From the NCBI GenBank assembly GCA_039808325.1, contig JBDHSU010000063.1:1-22674 (forward strand): a stretch of DNA of 22,674 nucleotides, given 5' to 3'. Made by a program: the position numbers and the translations under genes. Source of the DNA: JAFKKS01 sp039808325. Its GTDB lineage: Bacteria; Pseudomonadota; Alphaproteobacteria; Rhizobiales; Xanthobacteraceae. The notes under the pieces are model-generated. The model searched no databases, had not been told where the DNA came from, and saw only the letters and a program-made list of their open reading frames with translations. Below, piece by piece: positions 1 through 8,517 of the stretch (position 1 is the first letter of the stretch; each line of letters opens with the position of its first letter).

Positions 1-911
1 TTGAGGAGCCGTCCTCGGGTCGCGTCGTGATCTCTAGCCGTGATGTAACTGCGGTACCGCTGCATAAGCGCAATCTGGGTTTTGTTTTTCAGCAATATGC
101 TCTGTTTCCGCACCTCACCGTGGCGGAGAACGTCAGCTATTCCCTCAAGATGCGCGGAATCTCGTCAGCAGAGACGAGGAAGCGGGTGGCCGATGTGCTG
201 GCGCTCGTTCAACTCAGCGATCTTGGAGCGCGGTACCCTTCACAGCTTTCGGGAGGGCAGCAACAGCGTGTAGCGTTCGCACGGGCGATCATTTTCGAGC
301 CGCCCGTACTGCTCATGGATGAGCCCATGGCCGCGCTCGACAAGCGTTTGCGCGAGGAGGTGCAGTTCGAGTTGCGCCGGCTGCAGAAGCAGCTTGGCAT
401 CACGACGATCATGGTAACGCACGACCAGGCCGAGGCACTGGTTATGTCGGACACGATCATCGTGCTCAACAACGGCGCGGTTGAACAGAGCGGATCACCA
501 AAGGATGTTTATCGCAGTCCGCGCACATCGTTCGTCGCCAATTTTCTTGGTGAATCGAATATTCTGAACGGAGTCGTCCATCGAGGCGAGAAAGGACTGT
601 GGCTTGTATGCGCGGATCATCTGCGCATCCCTGTAGCCACTGCGGAACCGGGCGCCGCGATGGCTTATGTCATAAGGCCTGAGTCAATTTTAGTCGGCGA
701 TGATTCCAGCCCAGGCGGTGTAAAATTGCGAGGCCGGGTGCGCGAAGCCGTTTTCTGCGGTGACGCGGTGCGTACGCTAATTGACGTCGGCCTGCCGAAT
801 CTTCTTACCGCGAAGGTTCTCACGCGCGCCGGTGTGCCAGCGCCCATTGTTGGAGAACAGGTAACTGTCAGCTGGAGCGATACGGACGCTACATTGATGG
901 CGAAGACCTGA
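1..911 (+). CDS. ABC transporter ATP-binding protein, polyamine/PotA type (5' end outside window)
   Basis: This is the energising subunit of an ABC importer, working at the inner face of the membrane with the two permeases that follow. The reading frame is open from base 3, and the residues before the GTG at 27 (EEPSSGRV) fit the segment just after Walker A in PotA-like ATPases. The gene therefore starts upstream of the window and its Walker A is not visible. Visible motifs are the Q-loop (FQQYALFPHL), the ABC signature (LSGGQQQRVAFARA), Walker B (LLMDEPMAALD) and the switch histidine (VTHDQAEA). A TOBE-like C-terminal part of about 120 residues follows. The stop overlaps the ATG of a tiny reading frame (TGATG at 909-913). 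Family assignment is firm; the substrate is inferred only at the level of polyamine, opine or amino-acid-like compounds. Confidence 0.93.
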   Translation, partial: EEPSSGRVVISSRDVTAVPLHKRNLGFVFQQYALFPHLTVAENVSYSLKMRGISSAETRKRVADVLALVQLSDLGARYPSQLSGGQQQRVAFARAIIFEPPVLLMDEPMAALDKRLREEVQFELRRLQKQLGITTIMVTHDQAEALVMSDTIIVLNNGAVEQSGSPKDVYRSPRTSFVANFLGESNILNGVVHRGEKGLWLVCADHLRIPVATAEPGAAMAYVIRPESILVGDDSSPGGVKLRGRVREAVFCGDAVRTLIDVGLPNLLTAKVLTRAGVPAPIVGEQVTVSWSDTDATLMAKT

Positions 912-991
912 TGAGCACGATGGAAGTGGAGACTCTTATTTTTGCGCCAGCATCGCGTGATCGCTTCCGGCATCCGCGGCAGGGCGCGTGA
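911..991 (+). other. Possible 26-codon coupled mini-ORF between ATPase and permease
   Basis: Bases 911-991 encode a 26-residue frame beginning MSTMEVETLIF and ending HPRQGA. Its ATG overlaps the ATPase stop (TGATG), and its TGA overlaps the ATG of the permease at 991 (TGATG). It is not recognised as any protein family. It could be a leader that couples translation of the two flanking genes. It could also be a former N-terminal extension of the permease that is now out of frame, or a chance frame in a 79-base gap. There is no independent evidence that a stable peptide is made. Confidence 0.3.
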
Positions 992-1821
992 TGCGGACGC
1001 GCCTCAATGCGGTGGCTCTGCTGATCCTTCCGCTTGCGTTCCTCGCTGCCTTTTTCATCCTGCCATTGATTTTCGCGGTTGGCCTGAGCTTCGACTTTCC
1101 GCGGTTCACCCTGCATCATTACCAGCGGCTAGTCGATGTGCCGGTTTATCGCATGGTGTACGTCAAGACGTTGCGGGTCGGACTCGTGACAACAGTCATG
1201 TGCCTCATCCTTGCTTATCCCTGCGCCTACTTTGTGTCGCGCCTGAAGGGGGCCGCGCGAACGGTCGCCATCGCGCTGATCGCGTTGCCGTTCATGCTGT
1301 CGGTCCTGATCCGCAACTACGTCTGGATGTTGCTGCTGCAGGATACCGGATTGGTCAATCGTCTTTTGCAAGGCGCCGGTTTGACCGACGGCCCGATCCG
1401 GCTGATGTACAACGAGCTCGGCGTGACCATCGCCATGGTCAACATGCTAATCCCCTATATCTTCTTTCCTGTCCTCGGCGCACTGATGGCGATCCCGCCT
1501 GACTTGAAGGCGGCCTCAGCCAATTTGGGAGCGAACCGCCTCCGGACGTTTGTTCACGTTACGCTACCGCTGACGGTGAACGGCGTTCTTGCTGGGTGCC
1601 TCCTCACGTTCATCGTCGCTGTCGGATTCTACATTACGCCCGCGATGCTGGGTGGGTCGCGCGAGATGATGATTTCCAATCTGATTGCCTTCAACGTTCG
1701 AGAAGTCTTGAATTGGCCGTTCGCATTCTCACTTGCAACGACCTTGCTTGGCTCGACGGTGGTTCTTTACTTTATTTATCGCGCGTTCGTGCCCAACGCC
1801 ACCGTCCTCAAGGCGGTGTGA
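991..1821 (+). CDS. ABC transporter permease, PotB/PotH-like
   Basis: This is a 276-residue inner-membrane permease, the usual size for the PotB/PotH branch. The first membrane segment is near residues 9-30 (ALLILPLAFLAAFFILPLIF), and about six hydrophobic segments follow. The EAA-type cytoplasmic loop that docks on the ATPase is visible at PPDLKAASANLGANRLRTF. I chose ATG 991 because it overlaps the preceding mini-ORF stop and has AGGG at 981-984; the adjacent GTG at 988 is in frame and also possible. The stop overlaps the start of the next permease (TGATG at 1819-1823), indicating one transcript and coupled translation. It pairs with the next gene to form the channel. The substrate is unknown. 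Confidence 0.92.
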   Translation: MRTRLNAVALLILPLAFLAAFFILPLIFAVGLSFDFPRFTLHHYQRLVDVPVYRMVYVKTLRVGLVTTVMCLILAYPCAYFVSRLKGAARTVAIALIALPFMLSVLIRNYVWMLLLQDTGLVNRLLQGAGLTDGPIRLMYNELGVTIAMVNMLIPYIFFPVLGALMAIPPDLKAASANLGANRLRTFVHVTLPLTVNGVLAGCLLTFIVAVGFYITPAMLGGSREMMISNLIAFNVREVLNWPFAFSLATTLLGSTVVLYFIYRAFVPNATVLKAV

Positions 1822-2642
1822 TGAGGCGAGACCCACGATCAAGCGTCATCGACGTTGCCCTCGCGCTCTATGGCTGCGCCGTGATCGCGTTCATGGTGTT
1901 GCCGATCATTGTCGTGATACCGATGTCGTTCAACGATGCGGCCGCTTTCGAGATCATTCCGTCTAATCCGTCCCTTACGCAATATGCTCGCTTGTTCGGC
2001 AGCGAACAGTGGATGACGGTGTTGTGGCGCTCGGTGCGTATCGCGGCCACGGTCATGGTTTTTGCTGGCGCCATCGGAACGATCGCGGCGCTTGGCATAA
2101 CATTGGCGTCACGCCGCGTTCAACCGCTGCTCGAGGCGATCTTTCTCGCGCCGCAGATCGTGCCGTCCATCGTGATTGCGGCGGCGGCTTATTATATTTT
2201 CGTGTTCCTCGGACTCGTGGGCTCGACGCTCGGCATCGTGATCATGCACACGCTGCTCGCTCTGCCGTTTGTCGTTGTGATGGTTCGTGGCCGACTGCAA
2301 AGCATGAGCCCCGACTTGGCGCATGCGTCGGCAAGTTTGGGTGCCGGGCCTTTCCGCACGTTCATGCATGTCACGCTGCCTCAACTTCGCGTCGCGCTCG
2401 TCGGCGCTAGCGTCCTGGCGTTTCACGTGTCATTCGATGAGGTGGTCTTGGCGCTCTTCCTCAGCGGCGCGCGTAATAAGACACTGCCGGTGCAGCTCTG
2501 GGAAACGATCCTTTTTGAGGTGTCGCCGATTCTCCCAGCGATTTCCGTGGTTGTTCTTGCCCTGCCGATTTTGATCGTAGCGCCAGTGATCTGGATGCAA
2601 AGACGGGCCGCCGCTACCGCCTCTATCATGGAGCCGAAATGA
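1821..2642 (+). CDS. ABC transporter permease, PotC/PotI-like
   Basis: This is the second channel subunit, 273 residues, beginning MRRDPRSSVIDV. The open frame extends upstream to 1596, but the ATG at 1821 fits the family length, overlaps the preceding stop and places the first membrane segment near residues 9-32. Hydrophobic helices alternate with short loops, and the EAA-type loop is visible as SPDLAHASASLGAGPFRTF. The C-terminus ends in a charged tail (MQRRAAATASIMEPK). Its TGA overlaps the ATG of the enoyl-CoA hydratase gene (ATGA at 2639-2642). No binding-protein gene follows, so the cognate binding protein is probably encoded upstream of the window. Confidence 0.92.
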   Translation: MRRDPRSSVIDVALALYGCAVIAFMVLPIIVVIPMSFNDAAAFEIIPSNPSLTQYARLFGSEQWMTVLWRSVRIAATVMVFAGAIGTIAALGITLASRRVQPLLEAIFLAPQIVPSIVIAAAAYYIFVFLGLVGSTLGIVIMHTLLALPFVVVMVRGRLQSMSPDLAHASASLGAGPFRTFMHVTLPQLRVALVGASVLAFHVSFDEVVLALFLSGARNKTLPVQLWETILFEVSPILPAISVVVLALPILIVAPVIWMQRRAAATASIMEPK

Positions 2643-3409
2643 CGCTTTCAGTGCGACAGAATGGCTATGTCCTGAGGGCTGTCCTCAACCGTCCCGAGCG
2701 GCGCAATGCTTTGTCGTCGGATCTATGTGAGGCGCTTGGTGCGCTTGCCACCCAGGTGGGGCGCGACGTCAGTGTGCGTTGCGTCATTCTGTCGGGCGCT
2801 GGCAGCGCGTTTTGTGCCGGAGCTGATCTAAAGGAGCGTGGCGGAATGGGCGCGGAGGATCGATGGCGCTACGTCTTGCGTCTCAATGAGATCGTGGCGC
2901 AACTCGATGCCATTCCGGTGCCGGTTATCGCCGCAGTCAATGGTCCCGCGATGGGCGGAGGCGTAGAGATCGCTTCCATCGCTGATTTCCGCTTTGCGAC
3001 GGAAGAGGCGATCTTCGCGCTTCCGGAGGTACGTTGGGGCATCATCCCGGGTGGCTCGATAGTGCGGCTCGTCCGGGATGTTTCTCCGGCCCTCGTCAGC
3101 CGACTGTGTTTCACCGGAGAGTCTATTGCAGCGCGGGAGGCGATGCGTTTGGGCTTCGTAGATGCGGTTTACTCATCGACGGCCGCTCTGGAGGATGCCG
3201 TCTCTGGACTGGCTGAGCGAATCGCGAAAAATGCGCCGCTGGCGTTGCGGGCGAGTAAAAAGTTGTTGCGCGGCGTTGAGGCGGATTACTCGACCAAGGC
3301 GATGTCGCTGGCGATGGAGCTGCGGGGCCCGCTCGAGGATACGCAAGATAGTCGGGAAGGGTTGCAAGCATTCGCGGAGAAGCGCGCCGCTAATTTTCGA
3401 GGGTTGTAG
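2639..3409 (+). CDS. Enoyl-CoA hydratase/isomerase (crotonase) family protein
   Basis: This 256-residue cytoplasmic enzyme is of typical crotonase length. The N-terminal motif NRPERRNALS and the oxyanion-hole segment GAGSAFCAGADLKERGG (about residues 53-69) are present. So are the second oxyanion segment NGPAMGGGVEIA and ALPEVRWGIIPGG. The two acidic residues used by true enoyl-CoA hydratases appear to be kept, as Glu110 (GGGVE) and Glu130 (LPE), so hydration of a 2-enoyl-CoA is plausible. Other crotonase reactions such as isomerisation cannot be excluded. Translation is coupled to the upstream permease by a 4-base overlap. This is unusual company for a polyamine-type importer and suggests that the imported compound, or its carbon skeleton, is broken down as a CoA thioester. 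Confidence 0.9.
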   Translation: MTLSVRQNGYVLRAVLNRPERRNALSSDLCEALGALATQVGRDVSVRCVILSGAGSAFCAGADLKERGGMGAEDRWRYVLRLNEIVAQLDAIPVPVIAAVNGPAMGGGVEIASIADFRFATEEAIFALPEVRWGIIPGGSIVRLVRDVSPALVSRLCFTGESIAAREAMRLGFVDAVYSSTAALEDAVSGLAERIAKNAPLALRASKKLLRGVEADYSTKAMSLAMELRGPLEDTQDSREGLQAFAEKRAANFRGL

Positions 3410-3563
3410 TTGCGGTAGAAGCGCCAACGACACGCTCTCGTTCTAGCTTCTCCGCGCGTCGCGCGCCCGCAGTTCGGCTGCTCATCTCCAAGTTGGCGCC
3501 GCCGCAATCTTGAGTGCTATTCAAGGTAGTGATCCAGATGCACCGTTTTGATCCAGAGCGACA

Positions 3564-3632
3564 ATGAATGCCGTCGAGGTTGAGGAAGCCATATCCGCAT
3601 GGGCCGAGCGGCCGTTCGCCTTTGGCGAATTG
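3564..3632 (+). pseudogene. Possible N-terminal stump of a DNA methyltransferase/restriction enzyme gene
   Basis: An ATG at 3564 opens a frame beginning MNAVEVEEAISAWAERPF. From memory this resembles the opening residues of a family of large DNA methyltransferases (a start like MNAVEIEEAI..LAE.PFD). The resemblance stops after about 19 residues, and the frame then runs antisense through the end of the HyuB gene, which is clearly the real coding strand there. No convincing ribosome site precedes it. If real, it is a deletion remnant left between two convergent operons. The match is short and chance similarity is possible. Confidence 0.25.
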
Positions 3633-3653
3633 CGCCGATCGGGGTTGCTGCGG

Positions 3654-5657
3654 CTAAGCCACCTTACGGTCCGGCCAGCCGAAGATAGGCCGGCGGGTCG
3701 CCTCGCCGAGATCGGAGGTCAGCTTGCGCAGGGCTATTTCGTCCAGGCCTGCCGTGCCTTCTCCCAGCGCGCGTCGGTAAATTACGTCGCGGAGATACAG
3801 TCGACTGGATGCCGGTTCGTCCGCGAGGATTTTGTTGACGAGGTCCTGGAACTGTTCCGGCATCTTCGCCTCATAATCCTTCCGTTCCTGGCCGTATCCG
3901 AACTCCACCCGCGGCATGCGGTTTGTCACCATAGTCTTACGTAATTTCTCCGTAGCGACCTCGTCGACGCGCCCTTTCACGATGACGACACCGTAGGATT
4001 CGCGTGCCTCCGCGATCGTCACGAAGCCATCTTCAACATCCTCAAGAACCGCTGCGGTTTCTCGCTCCAGTGGATCGCCATAGCCGCCTCCGCCAGGTGA
4101 GATGACGCGCACTGTTTCGCCTGGCGAGAGCCGCAGGACCTCGATCTTCTCGATCGGTCGCTCATGCCCGGAAGCTTCGATGATCGCTGTCGAGCCGAGA
4201 GTTCCTGCTTCGCCACCCTCGCGCCCCCACGGTCTGATCTGAAAGCGGTCCCACCCGCGGGATGAGATTTGCGCGTGCGGGGAGAGCAGTTGACACTCGA
4301 AGAGAACGCCACTGCCACCTCGCCACCGACCGGGTGCGACTTCGTCGTTGAGCCGATAGCCGTTGACGAAGATCGGAGCATCGAGCTCCAAGGCCTCGAT
4401 CGGAGCATTGCGCAGCGCGCCGCCCGAGAAATTGACGCCGTCGATGCCGTCGCGGCCAGGACGCCCACCGGAGCCGCCCTGCAGTGGCTCAAGCACGTGC
4501 ACAACGAAGTTTCCCGTGTCCGGCTCCAGGTCGCTCAAGGTCAACAGCCCCATCTGGCCGGAGCCCGCTGCTGGTATGCGATTCGGCGCCATCTGGCTGA
4601 GCGCCCCCATCACGACATCCGACACGCGTAGCGCCGTGGTGTAGCGGATGCCAGTGGCGGCAAACCGCGTGGGATTGAGGATGCTACCTTCCGGTGTCTT
4701 GACTTTGATCGGCCTCACCATTCCGCGGTTGAATGGAATGCCCGGATCGGACGTGCGCAGGAAGTTGACGATGCCGAGAACGAGAAACTGATTCACCATT
4801 CCGTGCGTGGGTAGGTTGAACGCTGCATTGACTTGCGGGTCGGTGCCGGAAAAATCGAGGAGAATATCGCTTCCGAATTTCTCGAGAACGAGCTTGATGC
4901 GCACGTTATGCGTTTTAAGCAAATCCCCCTCTAGGTAATCGCTGAAGGCGAAGCGGCCATCTGGAAGCTCGGCGATCACCGCCCGCGCGCGCGCTTCGCC
5001 ATAGTTGAGTAGTGCGCCGATCGCTTCCTCGATTTTGTCGGCGCCGTATTGCGCGAAGCAGTCCCCCATTCGGCGGTCTGCAGTGGCAAGCGCGGCCGTC
5101 AGAGCGCTGATATCGCCCCAGTTCTGCGTTGGAATGCGACAGTTCGCGAGAATGAGCCGCCGCATCTCGGCATCAAGTTCGCCAGCCTTGAACAGCTTGA
5201 CCGGTGGAATGACGACGCCTTCCTGAAAACGGTCGCTGGCATGAGGGGCAATGGAACCCGGTACGATGCCTCCCACGTCCGAGGAGTGCACGAAGCACCA
5301 GGCGAAGCAGATCAGACGGCCGTCGGCAAAGATCGGCCGGAACATCATGTAGTCCGGCAGGTGCGTCGCCATTCCGCGAGCATGGATCGGGTCGTTGGTG
5401 ATAACGACATCGCCGGGCTCATAGCTGTCAAAACAATCAATTGCGGCCTTCATGTTCATCGAGAGCATGTTGGTCACGCCGATATTGCGTGGATAGGCGA
5501 AGACCTCGCCGTCTCGCGTGATCAAGCCGCTGTCAAAGTCCCACGTTTCCTTGACGAAGGTCGTGAATGCGGCGCGATGAATCACATAGCCCATCTCCTC
5601 GACGATTCCGGTGAACCGGTTGCCGAGAATCTCGAGCAGAACCTTGTCAATGCTCAC
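3654..5657 (-). CDS. hyuB: Hydantoinase B/oxoprolinase subunit (HyuB family) with C-terminal extension
   Basis: This is the second catalytic subunit of an ATP-dependent amidohydrolase of the hydantoinase/5-oxoprolinase type. These enzymes activate a lactam or cyclic imide carbonyl by phosphorylation and hydrolyse the ring. Family features include the N-terminal LEILGNRFTGIVEEMGYV, the probable metal-binding NDPIHARGMATHLPD (Asp89, His92, His99, Asp102), GTDPQVNAAFNLP near 271-283, and the glycine-rich SPGGGGYGDPLER near 521-533. The protein is 667 residues, whereas many HyuB proteins stop soon after the last motif. About 110 extra residues follow, including VEFGYGQERKDYEAKMPEQF. The GTG start lies inside the hyuA end, an 11-base overlap in another frame, so the two subunits are translationally coupled. 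The exact substrate is unknown. Confidence 0.92.
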   Translation of the reverse strand: MSIDKVLLEILGNRFTGIVEEMGYVIHRAAFTTFVKETWDFDSGLITRDGEVFAYPRNIGVTNMLSMNMKAAIDCFDSYEPGDVVITNDPIHARGMATHLPDYMMFRPIFADGRLICFAWCFVHSSDVGGIVPGSIAPHASDRFQEGVVIPPVKLFKAGELDAEMRRLILANCRIPTQNWGDISALTAALATADRRMGDCFAQYGADKIEEAIGALLNYGEARARAVIAELPDGRFAFSDYLEGDLLKTHNVRIKLVLEKFGSDILLDFSGTDPQVNAAFNLPTHGMVNQFLVLGIVNFLRTSDPGIPFNRGMVRPIKVKTPEGSILNPTRFAATGIRYTTALRVSDVVMGALSQMAPNRIPAAGSGQMGLLTLSDLEPDTGNFVVHVLEPLQGGSGGRPGRDGIDGVNFSGGALRNAPIEALELDAPIFVNGYRLNDEVAPGRWRGGSGVLFECQLLSPHAQISSRGWDRFQIRPWGREGGEAGTLGSTAIIEASGHERPIEKIEVLRLSPGETVRVISPGGGGYGDPLERETAAVLEDVEDGFVTIAEARESYGVVIVKGRVDEVATEKLRKTMVTNRMPRVEFGYGQERKDYEAKMPEQFQDLVNKILADEPASSRLYLRDVIYRRALGEGTAGLDEIALRKLTSDLGEATRRPIFGWPDRKVA

Positions 5658-7710
5658 TCTGCGCCTCCGCGATTAGATTGCCGTAAGTGTCGATAGTGAT
5701 GACGTAGCCTGCCGGAACGAAGGTGGTGGTGTCGTATTGGGCGATGACAGCCGGGCCGGGAAAGGAATCGCCCTGCCTGATATGCTCTCGATCGACGAAG
5801 CGGGCGGTGCAAAAAGCGCCGTCATGATAGATACGCTTCTCGACGACCGCTCTATCGGGCAATGGTTTGCCAGACGCTGCTGGCAGCGTTTCCAGCCGAG
5901 GCTTCGGTGTCTCTCCGATCGCGACGATTCGGACCTCGCGAATCTCGAGGCTGGCGGCTGAGTCGGCATAACCGTAGATCGCCGTATATTCGCGCCGGAA
6001 CGCCGCGGCCAAAGGTTCGGCGCCGTCCAGATCGACACCGTCGAGATCGACGGATATTTCGAAGGATTGCCCAAGATAGCGAATGTCTGCGCGACGGCTG
6101 AAACGTTCGCTTGCGAACGTCAAACGCTGGCCTTTGAGCCATGCCGCGCCTTCGGATTCGAGCTCCTCGAAGGCCGTGCGGACGAGCCTCATCACCTCCC
6201 CGGAGTTCTCGTCGAGCCGGCGATGGATCGTGCGTACGAAATCGCGGCGAACGTCTGCGACCAGAGCTCCGGTTGCGCAGAGAATCCCCGGATGCAGCGG
6301 AACAATGACTTTGCGGATTCCGATATCGCGTGCGACGAGCAAACCGTGCATGGGACCGGCGCCACCAAATGGCAATAGTGCGTAGCTTTCGTAGTCCACG
6401 CCCTTGCGGGCTAGCAGCGGCACCAAGGCCGAATAGATGTGCGATGTGGCAATGCGAACAATCGCTTCGGCTGTTTCCTCGACACTGAACGAAAGCCTGG
6501 TGGCGAGCGCCGCGACAGCGTCGTGCGCCAGATCGCGGTTGATGACGATGCGGCCGCCGGCGAACTCGCCAGCCTCGATGATGCCGAGAACGACGAAGGC
6601 ATCCGTGAGCGTTGGCTCGCTTCCGCCGAGCCCGTAAGCAGCCGGACCAGGATTCGCCCCGGCGCTGCGAGGGCCGACCTTAAGAACGCCGAAGCTGTCG
6701 ATCCAGGCGATGGAGCCGCCGCCAGCGCCGATCGAAGTGACGTCCACCGCCGGCATGATGACGGGAAAGCTACCCACCTGATTCTCGGTGGAGTAGCGCG
6801 GCTCGCCATCGATGATGGCGACGTCGGCACTAGTGCCTCCTATGTCGATGGTGATGAGTTGAGAGAACCCGGCGGAGCGTGCGACGAACGCTGCTCCGAT
6901 CGCTCCGGCCGCCGGGCCGGACATCAGCGTTTCGATCGGCCTCAGTGCGGCCTCGTTCGCCGTCATGACGCCGCCGTTCGACTTTGTGCTCAGGACGGGT
7001 GCGTTCAGGCCGAATTCCTCGCGCAGCCCTGTCTCCAAGTCTCCGAAATAGGTCTGCATGCGGCGCCCGACATAGGCGTTCATAGTGCCAGCAAGTGTGC
7101 GCTCGAATTCACGCATCTGCGGCCACACCTCGCTCGACAACGAGACGTAAAGATCTGGCGCCAGCTCGGCGAGGAAATCGCGCACCGCGACCTCGTTGGC
7201 GGGGTTGCGGTAGCTGTGCAGGAATCCCACCGCGACCGCTTCTATCTCCAGCGCACGCAGGCGCTCGGTTATCTTCTCCATCATCACGCGGTTCACCGGA
7301 ATCGCCACGGAGCCATCGGCAAGAGATCGCTCCGGTACCTCGACGACATGTGCGCGGCGCACCAGCGGCGCGGGCATATCGGTGAAGAAGTTGAAGATGT
7401 CCGGCAAGCGGTGACGGCCGATATAGAGCAGGTCGCGCATGCCCTTGGTGACAAGTAGGGCGGTGCGGGCGCCGTTATATTCGAGGATCGTGTTGACCGC
7501 GAGCGTCGTGCCGTGGCTGAAGTATAAGATATCCTTCGGCGTTGCGTGGCCCGCTGCGATGATTTCCGAGAGCCCGCCGCGCACCGATGCGGCAGGCCGC
7601 GCCCGATTGGACGGATATTTCAATGCGGTCACGCGCCCCGTCGTCTCGTCAAGCAATGCAAAGTCCGTGAAGGTGCCGCCGATGTCGACACCCAGGCGCA
7701 GCCGGGCCAT
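5647..7710 (-). CDS. hyuA: Hydantoinase A/oxoprolinase subunit (HyuA family)
   Basis: This is the ATP-binding subunit paired with HyuB. At 687 residues it has normal family length. It shows the actin-like ATPase phosphate motifs GVDIGGTFTDFALL (7-20) and ITIDIGGTSADVAII (286-300). It also has SGPAAGAIGA (264-273), the GAGGGSIAWID region and PFGGAGPMHG (447-456). The start ATG has an ideal ribosome site (TAGGAG six bases upstream) that overlaps the stop codon of the preceding permease gene. The gene sits in one operon with the importer. Known relatives include N-methylhydantoinase, 5-oxoprolinase, caprolactamase and acetone/acetophenone carboxylase subunits; this window alone does not decide among them. 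The context of a polyamine-type importer favours a nitrogen-containing cyclic amide. Confidence 0.93.
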   Translation of the reverse strand: MARLRLGVDIGGTFTDFALLDETTGRVTALKYPSNRARPAASVRGGLSEIIAAGHATPKDILYFSHGTTLAVNTILEYNGARTALLVTKGMRDLLYIGRHRLPDIFNFFTDMPAPLVRRAHVVEVPERSLADGSVAIPVNRVMMEKITERLRALEIEAVAVGFLHSYRNPANEVAVRDFLAELAPDLYVSLSSEVWPQMREFERTLAGTMNAYVGRRMQTYFGDLETGLREEFGLNAPVLSTKSNGGVMTANEAALRPIETLMSGPAAGAIGAAFVARSAGFSQLITIDIGGTSADVAIIDGEPRYSTENQVGSFPVIMPAVDVTSIGAGGGSIAWIDSFGVLKVGPRSAGANPGPAAYGLGGSEPTLTDAFVVLGIIEAGEFAGGRIVINRDLAHDAVAALATRLSFSVEETAEAIVRIATSHIYSALVPLLARKGVDYESYALLPFGGAGPMHGLLVARDIGIRKVIVPLHPGILCATGALVADVRRDFVRTIHRRLDENSGEVMRLVRTAFEELESEGAAWLKGQRLTFASERFSRRADIRYLGQSFEISVDLDGVDLDGAEPLAAAFRREYTAIYGYADSAASLEIREVRIVAIGETPKPRLETLPAASGKPLPDRAVVEKRIYHDGAFCTARFVDREHIRQGDSFPGPAVIAQYDTTTFVPAGYVITIDTYGNLIAEAQSEH

Positions 7711-7719
7711 GGTTTTCTC

Positions 7720-8505
7720 CTAAAAGCTCATGCGGACGTTGAAGATGCGCTGCAGCAGCAGCATGAGACCGCCGACGATCAGTATCTGCGCCGTCGAAGC
7801 CGCCGCGATCGTCGGATCTCCCTCCCAGAAGATTTGCGAGAAGATGTGGATCGGAAGCGTCGTCGTTTCGGGACCCGCGACGAAGAGAGCCAAGTTGATG
7901 TCGCTGAATGAAACAATGAACGCGAATATCGCGCCGCTGAGAACGCTGGAGCGCAGAAGAGGCATCACCACGCGCACGAACGCTTGGCGCGGCGTACAGC
8001 CGAGGCTGATGGCCGCTTCCTCCAACCGCGGATCGATCGAGACAAGTCCGGCGCCGACGACGCGCAGGACGTAAGGCGTACCAAGCAGCGTGTGGCCGAC
8101 GATCAGCGTCCAGATATTTCCGGCGAGGCCGAGGCTCGCGAAGACCAGATAGAGCGCGGCGCCGAGTAGGATGCTGGGGATGAGAAGCGGCAGCATGAAG
8201 AAGCTTTCAACCGCGTTGCGAGCAAGGATGCCGCCGCGGGCGAGTCCGATGGCGGCTAGTGTTCCGATAGTGCTCGCGAGCAACGAGGCGCATAACGCTA
8301 CCGGAAGGCTGATGAAGAAGAGCGAGTCGCGAAACGCCGCTAGCCCGAGGAATTTCTCGTACCAGCGAAACGAGAAGCCCGAAGTCGGAATTCGAAATCC
8401 TGAGGTCGGATTGAACGAGACCAGGACGACGACGACGATCGGCGCCAGCAGGAAGATATAGATGAGGACAACGAAGGTTCTGAGTCCGAGGGATTTTGCG
8501 TACAT
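7720..8505 (-). CDS. ABC transporter permease, PotC/PotI-like
   Basis: This 261-residue inner-membrane channel subunit begins MYAKSLGLRTFVVLIYIF, with the first membrane helix close to the N-terminus. The EAA-type loop contacting the ATPase is visible as DPRLEEAAISLGCTPRQAF. It is preceded by GAGGAG eight bases upstream of the ATG, and its stop is nine bases before hyuA, with the hyuA ribosome site overlapping the stop. It is the last transporter gene in the operon and pairs with the permease just upstream (8518-9426). Family and role are clear. Substrate is inferred from the neighbouring HyuA/HyuB enzyme rather than from the permease itself. Confidence 0.92.
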   Translation of the reverse strand: MYAKSLGLRTFVVLIYIFLLAPIVVVVLVSFNPTSGFRIPTSGFSFRWYEKFLGLAAFRDSLFFISLPVALCASLLASTIGTLAAIGLARGGILARNAVESFFMLPLLIPSILLGAALYLVFASLGLAGNIWTLIVGHTLLGTPYVLRVVGAGLVSIDPRLEEAAISLGCTPRQAFVRVVMPLLRSSVLSGAIFAFIVSFSDINLALFVAGPETTTLPIHIFSQIFWEGDPTIAAASTAQILIVGGLMLLLQRIFNVRMSF

Positions 8506-8517
8506 CGCCGACGCTCC

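Noticed and set aside
3615..3629. Hairpin TTCGCC-TTT-GGCGAA between convergent operons as a terminator
   Set aside because: The stem is only six pairs and no T-run follows on either strand. It may contribute to termination but cannot be called one.
6439..7458. A 339-residue plus-strand frame opposite hyuA
   Set aside because: The minus strand is a well-conserved HyuA. The plus frame reads as an Arg/Asp-rich shadow.
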